Part shown: in pieces, positions 1 to 11,075 of the stretch | Numbering within the stretch: position 1 is the stretch's first letter | Layout of the letters: every line of letters begins with the position of its first letter | From: Adiantum capillus-veneris | Taxonomy: Eukaryota; Streptophyta; Polypodiopsida; Polypodiales; Pteridaceae | Reading direction: 5' to 3' | Assembly (NCBI GenBank): GCA_014529385.2 | Contig: CM043968.1 | Coordinates: 28,419,513 to 28,483,512 of the forward strand | DNA: 64,000 nucleotides | Made by a program: the position numbers and the translations under genes | The notes under the pieces: model-generated | The model's input: the letters and a program-made list of their open reading frames with translations, nothing else | Database searches by the model: none | What the model was told of the DNA's origin: nothing

Positions 1-996
1 GAGGGAACAAACTCGAGGGGAGCCCTAGTCTATTCTGACTATCGAGGACGCAAGTGCATTTGTATCGAAGAAAGGCCGGCTCAGAGATTGGAGATAATTC
101 GAGTCTATGATGATTGAGATAGATTTCGAGACGAAAAGGGGAACCACTATCTGATAGTCTGTAACCTTGAAGATTACAACAGATATGGAGATAACGTGCC
201 AAAAGGGAAAATGGTTTCAGAAGCTCAAGAACCACCACCAAACATTGATCGACCTGGAGCAATTTTTATGTATGATAAGAAAACAACCAGGGTTTCAACT
301 AATAATGAAAATGTGGGAATCGATAAGCATGAGAGTGAGGGAATAGTCGCTTACTTTTGTTGCAAAGAACCATACTTAAACGAGTTAAGCAAGGACAAGG
401 TTCTTTACTTATTCTCTTATGAAACTGATATGGGGAAGGGTATAGTTTTTGTTGATAGATACGGGCGAGAATACCAACGTATTCTCCCAGAGGAGGTAGA
501 AAAGGCGACGGTTCCAGGAGCATCAACATATGCCCCAGACGAAGTGCCAAGAGCCGCCTACAACCCTAGCAAGTCGACGAATCCCTTTTCAGAAGATTAT
601 GACGCTGCCTCACATTCTACCTGACCGCAGACGTTCAACAATCAAAACCAACCAGCAACTCAGCCATCATTGGAGGCATGGATTTGAAAGAGTGCAACAT
701 TGGAACAAGACCAAAACCGAGATGGTTATCAAGCCGCACGAGGGCTAAGGGATTTGCAAGAACCACCACTCTATTCAAGGTATCAAGGAGAGAGTAAGCC
801 AAAGACTCAAGGGTCAACAGAGCCTGGAAGACCACCCATAGAACGAGTTCGAAGAGATGAACCGTCTCTGGCAAGAACTGTTAGAAATTATGGCTTAGGA
901 GCACCACTGGGAGTGGAACTAGCCTACTACAGAAGACCAGAGGAAGTATATCGATTAGGACGTGGAGATCCAATGATGAGGTTTGTAGACCATTAG
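1..996 (+). pseudogene. Accessory N-terminal region with repeated VD-x-x-GR-x-Y module
   Basis: Frame 1 is readable from base 1 to 996 with stops at 118-120, 622-624 and about 685. I do not recognise the product from a named family. About residues 20-110 of the 196-624 segment have the pattern Y-x2-C-x2-P, then ELSK, then LY-x-F-x-Y, then VDRYGREYQ. An upstream, more decayed copy near 130-165 reads as D-E-K-G-N-H-Y. The same pattern occurs three times in the minus-strand element at 54.0-55.7 kb, where one copy matches almost column by column (ELSK, LYWFKY, VDKYGRHYE). It may be an element-specific structural or nucleic-acid-binding module placed before the gag core; its function is unknown. 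The part before base 1 is missing. Confidence 0.6.
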
Positions 997-1006
997 ACCT
1001 TCTCAA

Positions 1007-4000
1007 GTGCAAAAATGGGTAAACAAGAAATACACAGGAAACAAAGATCCAAGAGATCATGTAGCAGCCTTTGTGTGCGTAATTAGAGCTGAAGAGGTGT
1101 TAGACTTCCCTACCCAATTTGCAAGGTTTGGACTAACCCTAGATGATGATGCTGCTACTTGGTTTGACTCTGTAGAGCGTAGAGACTTTGAGTCTATGGA
1201 GGAAGTGTTTGACGAGTTTATCGAGGAATTCTCACAAAGGGGGATAGCTCATAATACCGTCTCACAAATCCATAAATTCAAACAGAAAGATGGGGAATCT
1301 GTACAACAGGCAGCCCTAAGACTAAAAAGATATGTTAAGTTCTGTCATGTTGAAGAACTGCCAACTTAGTCCAGACTTATGCTTATATTCATCCAAGGAC
1401 TAAGGAATGCGGATCTCCAGAAAGACTTACATATGAAGAGGAGCATGACGTTGAATGAGTTGACCAAGGAGGCTCTTTACCTTGTGGACAATTGTGCGAT
1501 CTACAAAGAGGGAGAGTTCAATGACCTTGACGACGATTCATCTTCACAACAAAGTGGAAGCAAGTCTTCTAAGACAGCACCAAAAGGAGAAGTAGCTGTA
1601 AACCAAGAGAAACTTGTAGAGGAAGTGCTAAAAAAGATTAACTTATATGCCAAACCCCAGGCTAAACAGCTCAAGTGGTGTGCTATTAAACAAAAATGGA
1701 CAAACCATGGGACAGAGGAATGTTATTATAACAAGGGATATGTGAGAGAGAGACCTTACGCTCCCCAAGCTCAGGTAGCTTCTCCTCAAGTTCCACTGAT
1801 ACCTAGGTATCAACAAGCTGGCAACCTACCAGGACCTGTAGGTGTAGAAAGACCACAACCGGTGTTGGGGCAACAACCACCCCTACCAGGATTACGACCA
1901 GTCGGTATAAGATACATACCAACCGTAACCGAATCAGAGGAGAAGGATTTGGTGCCTAAGCATGCATATTATGAAGATCCCAATGGATATGCGGCAAACT
2001 CTGTCTATTATTCACCAGAAGAATCCTGGACACCAGAACCATGGAGCATGATAGGAAGTACAGGACCACCAACATCTGCAAAGGTAGCAGGAGAAGGAAG
2101 ATATAGCTTAGATGAGCGAACATTGTTGTTCATAGCCAACGGAGGTATGGGCGGACAGAGACATGCATACCAACAAAGGGGAGCTCAAGAAGCACCTCAA
2201 CAACCCAAGGGACCCTGCTACAAGTGTGGTGGAGACCATTGGCTAAGAGACTGTCCTCATGATGAAATCATTAGAGTCAACGCATATTGCACCGAGTATG
2301 GAGTTACTCATTTGATTCCTGATTGCCCTAAAAACCCGAGCAAAGGAGCAAAAACTACCTTGAACATGCTAGAAACTGTACCTTCCAGTGGAGGGTCAGA
2401 AAATGAAACAATCATACCTATTCAGGCGGTGATACGAGCCCAAGGTCAAAGAATGACGAACGAACCCATAATTGAAGAGCCAAAAACCGATGCCCCAAGT
2501 TCAGAAACTAAAAATCAGAGAAGCACTTGGAAAGCTAGAAAGGCACGTATGAAAGCCAGGAAAGAACGAGAGCAAACAGCTCTATCCGAGGAGTTAAAAC
2601 ATACAAAGGATAGATTAGAGCGGTTAGAGGATTTAGTTAGCTTAAGCTCACACACCACGGAAACAATAGCACCCAAGGAAATAGCAAAGCCCAAAAGTGC
2701 AGGATCAGGAGGATCAGTACTGGAAAACAAGATAAATGAGCAGTTGGATGCACTTCTAAAAGCTTATGAAGCCAGACTTCAAAAGAACCAAACCCAGGAG
2801 CAAAGGTGGATGACTTATCCATATGATGAAATAGAAAAACAAAGGTTGAAAATGTGTAGAAAGATGATTGAAATAACTCAATCATTGATGGAAGACCCGC
2901 TGGGTAAACCTGCAAATTGGCATGAAGTACCAGCTCCAACCCCTATCCAACCAACTTTAGAGGAACAAGTAGAAACGAAGGAAAGACTCATGAATACCTA
3001 TGAGTCCAGAGGAGAGCCTATCATAGTGCCAAATACAATAGATGAGGCAAGTGACGGGTTCCAGCCTAAAACATTGATAGAAATGGGTAAGGACTGTAAC
3101 AGTCTAGATGATCTGTGGAAGCAAATCCGTGAGGCCAACGAGGCTAACAGGATGAGTAACCACATGAATAGCACGAGAAAAGAGAAGAATGTGATCTTAC
3201 CTCCTATTGAAGAATTTGAGGCAAGGTCACAAATGAACTTTGAGATACATTCACAAGGGGGAGATCAGGGATCAATTAGTTCGGGGCACAACCAACCAGA
3301 CTCGCTGAAAACTTTACCCTCTTACCTAGGAGAATATGAAGCCAAGTCTGAAGTGAGAGCAATTCCATCTCAAAGACTTTCTTCTAACAAAGTGATGGAT
3401 TCACCAGGATTGATTGAGTTATTGTCCACCCCGGTGGCATGCACGATCACATTAGCCGAACTCCTAAGGTTACGACCAAACATGTGGACCACAATAGGTA
3501 AATGCCTAGAAAAATTTGGAGTGAAAGACCCCACCTTGAGGCTTCAGGAAGGGATCAGAGAGTTGGACAGGCCTCAACTAAACACTAGGTTAGTACCATT
3601 AAACAAGGTTGGAGAGTATTGCGAGGGAGAAGATGGAAACACCACGCTACCAGTAGAATTCCAAGGAGTAGTTTCCAAAGCTATTCTTGACAGTGGAGCG
3701 GGAGTTGCTATCGCCACTAAGGAAATATGGAAAAAATGGGGAAAAACAGCTTTAAGAGCTACCAAAATGAAATTGCAATTGGCAGATGGGTTCATGGAGA
3801 AGCCTCTAGGACTCTTAGAAAAAGTGATTGTCACTTCGTGTGGAATCGAGTATGAGCATACATTTGCAATAGTCGATTTCGACAAAAAGAACAATTATGA
3901 GATCATCTTGGGAAGACCATTCATGCGACAATTGAAGATGGTCCAAGATTGGGGTTACGACCACATATACCTCAGACATGGCAAGACAACAACTAAAATA

Positions 4001-4507
4001 CACCTGAAAGACCATAGTTACAAGGATGTGAACCAAACACCTTTGGAAGAGTTTGATTCAGCTACAGTGGCAGGATCGGAACTCCCAGCATGGTTAGGGC
4101 AACAAAAAGAGCTATGGATGTGCGGAGCTTCACATTGTGGAAGCTTAAGAAGAGAGGAATGCATCTTAGAAAGAGAGATTGAGGACAAAGAGTATATTCC
4201 GGATCCTTTCCTTGAAGATGCCTTGGAACCTCTAGAATGGGAACACATACTAGCAACAGTGGATGTGCTACCCTACTACATGGTAAGCATGATACCAGGA
4301 GGAGATGAGACGATAGAACAACCAGAACAAGAAGAGTTTTATAACTCCTCTGAACATCTGGAAATAAATAATGATGCAGATAATGAGTGTTCAGACAACT
4401 CCAGTGAGCGTGGGGGGAAAACAGAGAATAGCAAGTTTTATGATTTTGCTAATCAGCACCCTAGACGCCAGAACGCTATAGGAGGAAACGAGCAGGAAAC
4501 AAAGTGA
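1007..4507 (+). pseudogene. Gag core, CCHC knuckles and retropepsin (gag-pro)
   Basis: One frame runs from 1007 to the TGA at 4505-4507, broken only by TAG at 1367-1369. The first 120 residues match the retrotransposon gag core (DPRDHV near the start, then ATWF, then FIEEFSQR, then LKRYVKFC). A zinc knuckle C-x2-C-x3-H-x4-C lies at 2216-2254. A second at 2288-2326 has Tyr (2297-2299) where the second Cys is expected. A charged coiled-coil-like stretch lies about 2515-2660. Retropepsin follows, with catalytic DSGA at 3689-3700 and ILGRPF near 3905. The product would package RNA and cleave the polyprotein in cytoplasmic particles. There is no plausible ATG at 1007: this is a fragment joined to the preceding region by a frame change. 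The pol frame overlaps its end by 4 nt. Confidence 0.85.
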
Positions 4508-7500
4508 GAGAGAACCTGATGCCCAGGATAAACGGTAAAACTCACTATTTGATGCTTGTAAAAGCAGAGGATTGTGTAAAAGATCAAATATCAGGAGGAT
4601 TCTCAAAAGATCGAAGAAAAAGAACACAAGAGGAAATAGAAAAATTACGAAAAGCTAAAACAGAAACAAAATCACAAAGATCTCAAAAATCAAACAAAGA
4701 AACAACAAAAGACCAAGAGTGGACCAAACTGGAACGTAAACAGAAATACCAAGAACTGAAACGGTCTTTACGTGAGATATGGACTACTGAAGAAGATAGT
4801 GATGGTAAAGGGGAGTCAGAGAAGGGAAACATGAATGTACCATCACACTATCGGAAATTTACCATCCAGGACAGAAAAATCATCATGACACCACCAGTCA
4901 GGGAAAGAACTAACCAAGAATCTTACGATGGGCCTGAAAATGAAAAAAGGATAGACCTCGCGGAACCTGGTGAAAAGCCCCAGCCAGTCTATATAGCAAA
5001 CGATTTAGAGACTGAAGAAGAAGAAAGGCTAACACAACTTCTCAAGAAGTATAAAGATGTTTTTGCATGGTCCTATAAAGACCTCAAAGGAGTTGATCCA
5101 TCAATATGCCAACATACAATTCCTTTGAAATCAAATGCAAAACCTAGCAGACAACCTCCTTATACATACAATGATACATTTGCTAAACAAATCAAAGAGT
5201 AGATTGACAAGCTGATGGAAGCTGAATTCATCTATGAAATTGAACATACAGATTGGGTGTCACCCATCGTGGTAGTTCCCAGAAAGAACGGAAAACTGCG
5301 AGTGTGTGTAAACCTCAAAAAGGTAAATGAAGCCACCATAAGGGATAATTATCCCTTGCCAATCACAGAACATGTACTTGAGCGGGTGGCCGGGAAACGG
5401 GCTTATTCCTTTCTGGACGGGTTTTCAAGATACAACCAACTGGCAATTGCAAGGGAGGATCAACACAAAACAGCGTTTGCCACAGAATGGGGAATTTATG
5501 TGTATCGAGTTATGCCGTTTGGCTTAACTAACGCCCCAGCTACCTTCCAATGGTTAATGACGCACGCGTTCAAAGAATACCTGAGAATATTCTTAGAAAT
5601 ATACATGGATGATCTTTGTGTACACTCTCTTCTACGAGAGGAACATATTGACCATTTACAAAAGATATTTGAAAAATGCAGGACATATCAAATCTGTCTT
5701 AACCCGGAAAAGTGTATTTTTATGGTTAAGCAAGGCCGCATCTTAGGATACATTGTCTCAAGAAATGGCATAACCACTGACCTAGACAAAGTCAAAGTCA
5801 TAGTAGACCTACCCAGGCCTACTAATGCGAAACAAGTGCAATCCTTCATGGGACACTGCAGATATTATCGAAGATTCATATACATGTATGCGGTCATCGC
5901 ACAACCTCTGTATCATTTGCTAGTCAATTTCGATTGGATCGAGGAGTGTGAAACTTCATTCCAAAAGCTGAAGGAAAACCTTGTATCAGCACCTGTACTT
6001 AAAGCACCAGATTGGAAAAAGATATTTCATGTTCACATTGATGCTTCTGCATATGCAATCGGGAGTATTCTAGCTCAACCTGGAGATGGAACAATGGATT
6101 TTCCAGTTTGTTATGCAAGCCGACAGTTAAACAGTGCAGAAAAGAACTACACAACCACCGGACGAGAAGGATTAGGAATGATTTATGCTGTAAAGAAATT
6201 TCGGCAATATTTGCTCGCAAATAAATTTGTGTTCTTCATAGATCATCAAGCTCTTTTGTATCTAGTAAATAAACCATGCAATACAGGGAGAATTGTACGT
6301 TGGTTTATTATATTGCTAGAGTTTGATTTCACAGTGGTGGTCGAAAAGGGTAAAACCCATCTACGAGCGGATCATCTTTCAAGGATACACAACGGGGAAG
6401 CTCCTGAAGGAGTAGATGATGACATACCAGATGCTTATCTTTTCAATATTGAAATGATACCCAAATGGTCTCAAGAAATTGTTAGCATTCTTTCCTTAGG
6501 CAATAGGTTTGATAATACGGAATACAAATCCAAAAAACAAACAATTCGACAAACAAAAAACTTCCAGTTGATTGCAGGACGACTGTATCATCTAGGATCG
6601 GACCAAATCCTACGATTATGTATAAATCCAGAAGAATTCGAGTGTTACCTTGAAGAAGCACATGTCCAGGATTGTGCATTTCATTGTTCAACAATGAAAA
6701 CACACCAGAGACTGAAACAGTTAGGGGTTTATTGGCCAACTATGTATGCAGACACACATTCTTATATTACCAATTGTACTATATGTAGTGCCAAACGACC
6801 AGTGGATCACGTGACATTGTTCCAGGTAAACATTGCACCTGCATGGAGTCAATATATCATTGATTTCTTAACCACCAGGATGTTTACTGAGACCATAACA
6901 AGAGCACGAAAAAAGGCTATAGAGCTCGAAGCTTGCGACTTTCAGCTAATTGGGAACCAACTCGATAAGCGAGGAAAGGACAATCAACTTAGAATATGTG
7001 CAAGTGAAAGTGAATACCTGCTGATTCTAGAACATGCACATAGCGGAATAAGTGGAGGCCATTTTTCGGATGATAAGACAATAAAAATTATCTTAACCAC
7101 AGGAATATGGTGGCCTACATTGCACATGGATGCTGAAGAGCTTGTAAAGCATTGTGACGCATGTCAGCGCACCAAGGTGCTGATAAAGAGAGATGAGATG
7201 CCACTACGGCCAATGATGGGAGCAAGGGAATTTGCAAAATGGGGCATTGATTTTGTGGGATCTATTTCACCCCCTGCATATCGCACCCATACCCAATATA
7301 TCATTGTGGCTACTGACTATCTCACAATTTGGGCAGAAGCCAAGTCAACGCAAAAAGCAGATGCACGGACCACTGCACAATTTTTGTATGAGAATGTTTT
7401 TGTACGATACGGTTTACCAATAGAAATTGTCAGTGATCGTGGAACACATTTTCTTAATGAAGTTATTGAATATCTGCTAGAGGAATTCATGGTCATACAT

Positions 7501-8034
7501 AGGAAATCTGCTCCATACCATCCACAGGCAAATGGACAAGCTGAGGCCACAAATAAAACACTATGCACGGTTCTCACTAAAATTGTGTCAGAGTCAAGAA
7601 CAGATTGGGATCAGCAGCTACACTCAACACTATGGGCATACATGGTAGCTTACAAAACATCTATAGGAGCAACACCGTACAACATGGTGTTTGGCCTAAA
7701 TACTATATTACCCATAGAGTTTTTAATTCCAACTCTACGAGTAGCGAAACACTTAGAATGGACAGGGCATGAGCTCTCTTCAAGAATAGATGATCTTGAA
7801 AAGCTAGATGAACTCCGCTTGAGAGCTGTAGCTTCGATCTATGCTAAAAAGAGAAGACAAAAAGAGTTTTTTGACAAGCATGTGCGCACTAAAGAGTTCC
7901 AAACAGGTGATCATGTACTTGTTTATACTTTGAAGCAACATGCCAAGAAACTTAAAAAGCGAGGGATGGGACCCTTTGTGATTAATGATCTATCGCAAAG
8001 TGGAGCTTGTCAAGCTTGCTACATTAGCAGGTGA
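4504..8034 (+). pseudogene. Pol: reverse transcriptase, RNase H, integrase
   Basis: One frame carries the pol domains, interrupted by TAG at 5200-5202 just before the RT. The Ty3-type RT has MPFGLTNAP near 5510 and catalytic YMDD at 5602-5613. RNase H shows HIDAS near 6037, FIDHQ near 6235 and the ADHLSR end near 6368. Two integrase zinc-binding-like modules follow (about 6580-6800 and 6940-7180); the second has intact H and C pairs ending HCDACQRTK. The integrase core has GIDFVG near 7243, VSDRGTHF near 7430 and GQAEATNK near 7540, so D, D and E are all present. The frame closes at 8034 because of a 1-nt shift near 8013; the adjacent frame continues the integrase C-terminus. The product would copy the element's RNA and insert the DNA into chromosomes. 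Confidence 0.9.
6580..6800 (+). other. Extra, first copy of integrase zinc-binding module
   Basis: This segment aligns by pattern with the canonical module at about 6940-7180. Both have a short 'LIxGxL' start, 'LR(L/I)C', an acidic stretch, a His-bearing segment, 'Y/WWPT', and a C-x2-C end (NCTICSA here, HCDACQR there). The first His pair is poorly kept here (an AHVQDCAFHC segment), so metal binding is doubtful. It may be an old internal duplication inside pol. Confidence 0.55.
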
Positions 8035-8641
8035 AGAAATTCCCAATTGGATTAGTGGATGTCGATTGAAGAAATATCATTTACCACTCACACAGGAGAT
8101 GCTTCAACAAATCCATCAAGGAAAACAACGAATGAAGGAGAAACGGAGAGTACGAGAAGAAGCTCAAGAGGAAGCAAAAGAACGCATTGCAAAACGAAGA
8201 CTTCTACGACAACAACAACAAGGTCAAGCACCATTGCAAATCAATGCCATTCGACTAACGACATTGGATGAAGACACAATGGAGCCCATAATTGCAGTCA
8301 AAGTGGATAGCAATCAAGTTGAATCGACGGCATTGCTTGATTCTGGAGCTCAAGCAAATTTGATCTCTTACGGATTATACCAACAACTCAAGTCCACAGG
8401 TCAACTTCATCCTACTCCTCAAGTGCTGGAAAGTAGTACATCACACTTGTTGAAAACATTGGGCTGGACTATATTGCATGTACAAGTACATCAATATATT
8501 TACCCACACAAATTTTATGTAGTCAAAGATAAAAGCACACAACACCCAATGTTGTTGGGACAACCTTGGCAAAAAAAGTACAATGTGCAGATAGACTGGA
8601 ATGCGAATGCAGTCAAAATTCAGCATGCACAAGAACAATAG
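7985..8641 (+). pseudogene. Integrase C-terminus fused to a second retropepsin-like domain
   Basis: The first about 35 residues continue the integrase C-terminal region after the frameshift near 8013. Then comes a Lys/Arg/Glu/Gln-rich helix of about 50 residues. From about residue 95 there is a retropepsin-like domain with LLDSGAQANLIS (catalytic D at 8339-8341) and MLLGQPW near 8550, followed by a closing beta-type segment with IDWNANAVKI. This is separate from the protease at 3689, and its position after integrase is not the usual Ty3 order. It ends at TAG 8639-8641, but the same frame continues into the W-x-P-K region. The minus-strand element at 52.5-53.0 kb has a related domain in the same place relative to its W-x-P-K tail. 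It could be an active protease or a structural clan-AA fold. Confidence 0.7.
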
Positions 8642-9361
8642 GTAATATCCTTTACTCGGCAACCACGGAATAATCAGTTGCCAGCAATGCAATCACTGGA
8701 AAAAGAGCCAAAAGCAAGAGTGCCACCAAAGAACGACATGATACCCAAGGCTAACAAATAGGTAAAAGCCAACCATGCTAACTACATACATACGAAGGCA
8801 CCGACAGTGCAAAGATCTAGGTTACCAAAACAAGGGAAACAAGTATGGATGTGGAAGGATAGAAATGACATGGAAGACCAAAAACAATGCAACGAAAGAA
8901 TTCAACCGAAGCAGATCGTTCAACCAAAAACCAAGGGCATAAAACAAATATGGATCCCAAAGAAAATGCTTAGCAATAACCCAAATGTTACTCGCATTTG
9001 GATACCGAAACAAAAGCAAAAGGAACTCCCTTCAGTACAAGCAACATCGGAAGGCAGACATCTGCATTTGCAAAAGGACAACCGACTTATGTGGATGCCA
9101 ATCAGCAACAAAACAGTGGCAACACATGAAGTAGCAAAACACCTACAAAAACCGGCAAAAACAAGCTACCAATGGAAAGCAAAAGAAATACGGTCCACGG
9201 CCATTCCGGCCAAGCCAATCCTCTCCATAGAAACAACTACGGATATATCAACAATAGCGGCAAAGACACTGCCTTTTGCAAGAAAGACAATTAAACAAAG
9301 AGCAGTAGAGTTACAGCTGTTACTTGCAAAGAAAGGAAACCTTGACGGCGAATGCCGATAA
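8642..9361 (+). pseudogene. W-x-P-K repeat tail, unknown function
   Basis: The frame of the previous entry continues with one more TAG (8759-8761) and then stays open to 9361. It is very rich in Lys, Gln, Asn and Thr. Short aromatic repeats recur: VWMWK near 8841, IWIPK near 8947, IWIPK near 8996, MWMP near 9090. I recognise no family. Related motifs (LWLPK, IWLPK, KWVPK) lie in the minus-strand element at 51.7-52.3 kb, also after a retropepsin-like domain. Repeated W-x-P-K in a basic disordered tail may be a multivalent binding segment; this is a guess. Confidence 0.5.
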
Positions 9362-9525
9362 GCATCTTGCTTATACCCTTCTCTTGCACAACATTAATTT
9401 TTCCATGCATTGACCGAGTATGCATAAAGTAGGGCCACATTAATTGGCCAAGCATTAGCACAAATTCAACCTATGCACGACACATACTACGCGGCCATAC
9501 CTTGTTGTACGGGAGGACTCCGGCT

Positions 9526-9539
9526 AGGAGGAGGGGAGG
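9526..9539 (+). other. Polypurine tract candidate of the Ty3-type element
   Basis: AGGAGGAGGGGAGG lies 165 bases after the last stop, where a plus-strand priming site before the 3' LTR is expected. A TG dinucleotide occurs 10 bases later (9550), so the exact LTR start is not fixed. Confidence 0.5.
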
Positions 9540-10860
9540 CATTCTCAAATGTGGAACTAATAGCAGGAAGAGCAAAAAGGGCATGATTTTCGACTATTTT
9601 AAGGGTTGTTGTTTGATTGCAAAATTTTCTGGACTAACCCAAGTACATATGCCCTTATACAGCATGTATCTATAGGTATATGCAGCCAAACGCCAAATCA
9701 AGTCCCTAGGTGTGTGTATATAAGTAGAAATAGCCATTTTTCGGACGAAATATTAGTAAAATGGAGAAATCCGGCCAGAAAAATTGCATGTGAGTGTATA
9801 TAATGTTTTGCAGTGATGTATGTGATTTATTATGATTTTTGGGGATTTTCTGGGTTTGATTTGCTATTTTCCTTTTGGTTTTGCTAATTTTCGGCAGAAA
9901 AACTTCAAAAATACAAAAAGCAGGTGAAAAACGATCGTAATGAAAAACAAAAAATATGGGGATGATCAGTGACTATAGGACAACCTATGGTACAGTGGGA
10001 GTGTAATTATGAAACTGGAGCGGAAAGCGTGTTTTGGACAGATTTTGACCGAAATGCCAAATTTCTCGTAAACAGAGCAAATGGAGTCCAAATCAAGAAA
10101 TTTTTGAGCCTAAACCGCATCTCGCAAGAATTTGGGAGCACATGCCAAATTTCATGAAAAATGGTTCGGGGACCTCCATTATAAGAAATTTTCACCTCAT
10201 TTTTAGCTCATTTTCACTATTGACATTTGAGAGAGAGCTTCTGCCACCTAGAGTGAGCGGAACTTCCAGTAGCTTCTACGACACACACGACTACCCGACG
10301 GGCTTCAGACATGAGAGGTAGGCTCACCACCTTGAGCTTTTCGCGCATGTTTGTCGTTTTGTCGTGAAAACTAGTGTAGGGTTCATACACAAAGCGGGCA
10401 GTAGAGACCTACAAGTAGAAGCGGCCACCTAACGGCTAACCCAAAAGCAACGAGACTTCATCGGCAGCTTACCCTAGCATAGGAGATGAGTCTTGGATGT
10501 CCAAAGGCAGTAGAAAACCATCGAGAAAAACCCTAATTCCTAGAATCCCGCAAGAGGCCACCAAATAGGAAATCGGCGAAAAGGCGCCCAAATGCTACCA
10601 AAATTCATGGGTAGGAGCATCTCGACATGCTCGATGAGTCTATGTAGCCCACATGACCAAAAGGTGACCCTAAGCGGAACTAAACTTTAGAAACAGCATC
10701 AGACACACAAAGCGTCAAATAGCTCTTGCGGCCAAACCGCATGTCTGTTTGCCACCAAACTTCACGAGCGGCTTTCTTGGACCATCAACAACCAAGTCCT
10801 ATGGTGGTAGAACACCACAAATCATCAAAGATATGTAAACGCAACCACGGGTGCTTCTAG
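9540..10860 (+). other. Non-coding, probable 3' LTR region of the Ty3-type element
   Basis: No coding sequence is seen. The region follows a purine tract and has a good TATA box at 9717-9724 followed by AT-rich DNA, as in the U3-R part of an LTR, then a GA-rich and more GC-rich part near 10220-10320. The 5' LTR is outside the window, so the ends cannot be set by comparison; the right limit is arbitrary. It shows only weak resemblance to the LTRs at 22551 and 49198. Confidence 0.35.
9717..9724 (+). promoter_or_regulatory. TATA box candidate in probable LTR
   Basis: TATATAAG about 180 bases after the purine tract, in the position expected for the LTR promoter of the upstream element. Confidence 0.4.
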
Positions 10861-11075
10861 AGCGACAAATTGCCAAATGAAGCTCCGGTAAAGCCAAAGT
10901 CGACAAAAACCATACGGCAAGGATCCCCAAGTTATCGGGAAGCTATGGAGACCAACATCAAGAAATTTCATTGCCAAAAAGCACTCCAAAAGTTAGAAAA
11001 TGGCTTGGAGGCTTTGAAATCCACACAGGGAGTTACTTTCTATCCATTTGACTTTTTTGTTGAAATTAGGCTTAA
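10861..11075. other. Unassigned segment left of the CACTA-like element
   Basis: Non-coding. It may be the 5' part of the leader of the following LTR element or the end of the LTR region before it. I see no PBS and no palindrome here. Confidence 0.3.

Larger units (their letters stand above)
1..9545 (+). mobile_element. Ty3-type LTR retrotransposon, decayed, 5' end outside window
   Basis: Coding blocks follow the Ty3 order: gag, CCHC knuckle, protease, RT, RNase H, integrase zinc module, integrase core. They are followed by extra coding sequence and a purine tract at 9526-9539. The 5' LTR and PBS lie left of the window. In-frame nonsense codons (TGA 118-120, TGA 622-624, TAG 1367-1369, TAG 5200-5202, TAG 8639-8641, TAG 8759-8761), a frame change between 996 and 1007, and a 1-nt frameshift near 8013 show it is no longer coding-competent. 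Reading frames are otherwise long and catalytic residues survive, so decay is moderate. It is unusual in carrying an accessory module before gag and a second retropepsin-like domain plus W-x-P-K tail after integrase. Confidence 0.9.

Noticed and set aside
9540-10860. Same LTR as 22551-23482, giving a 5' LTR for the cargo-ORF element
   Set aside because: Only scattered short words agree; not enough to call homology by eye.
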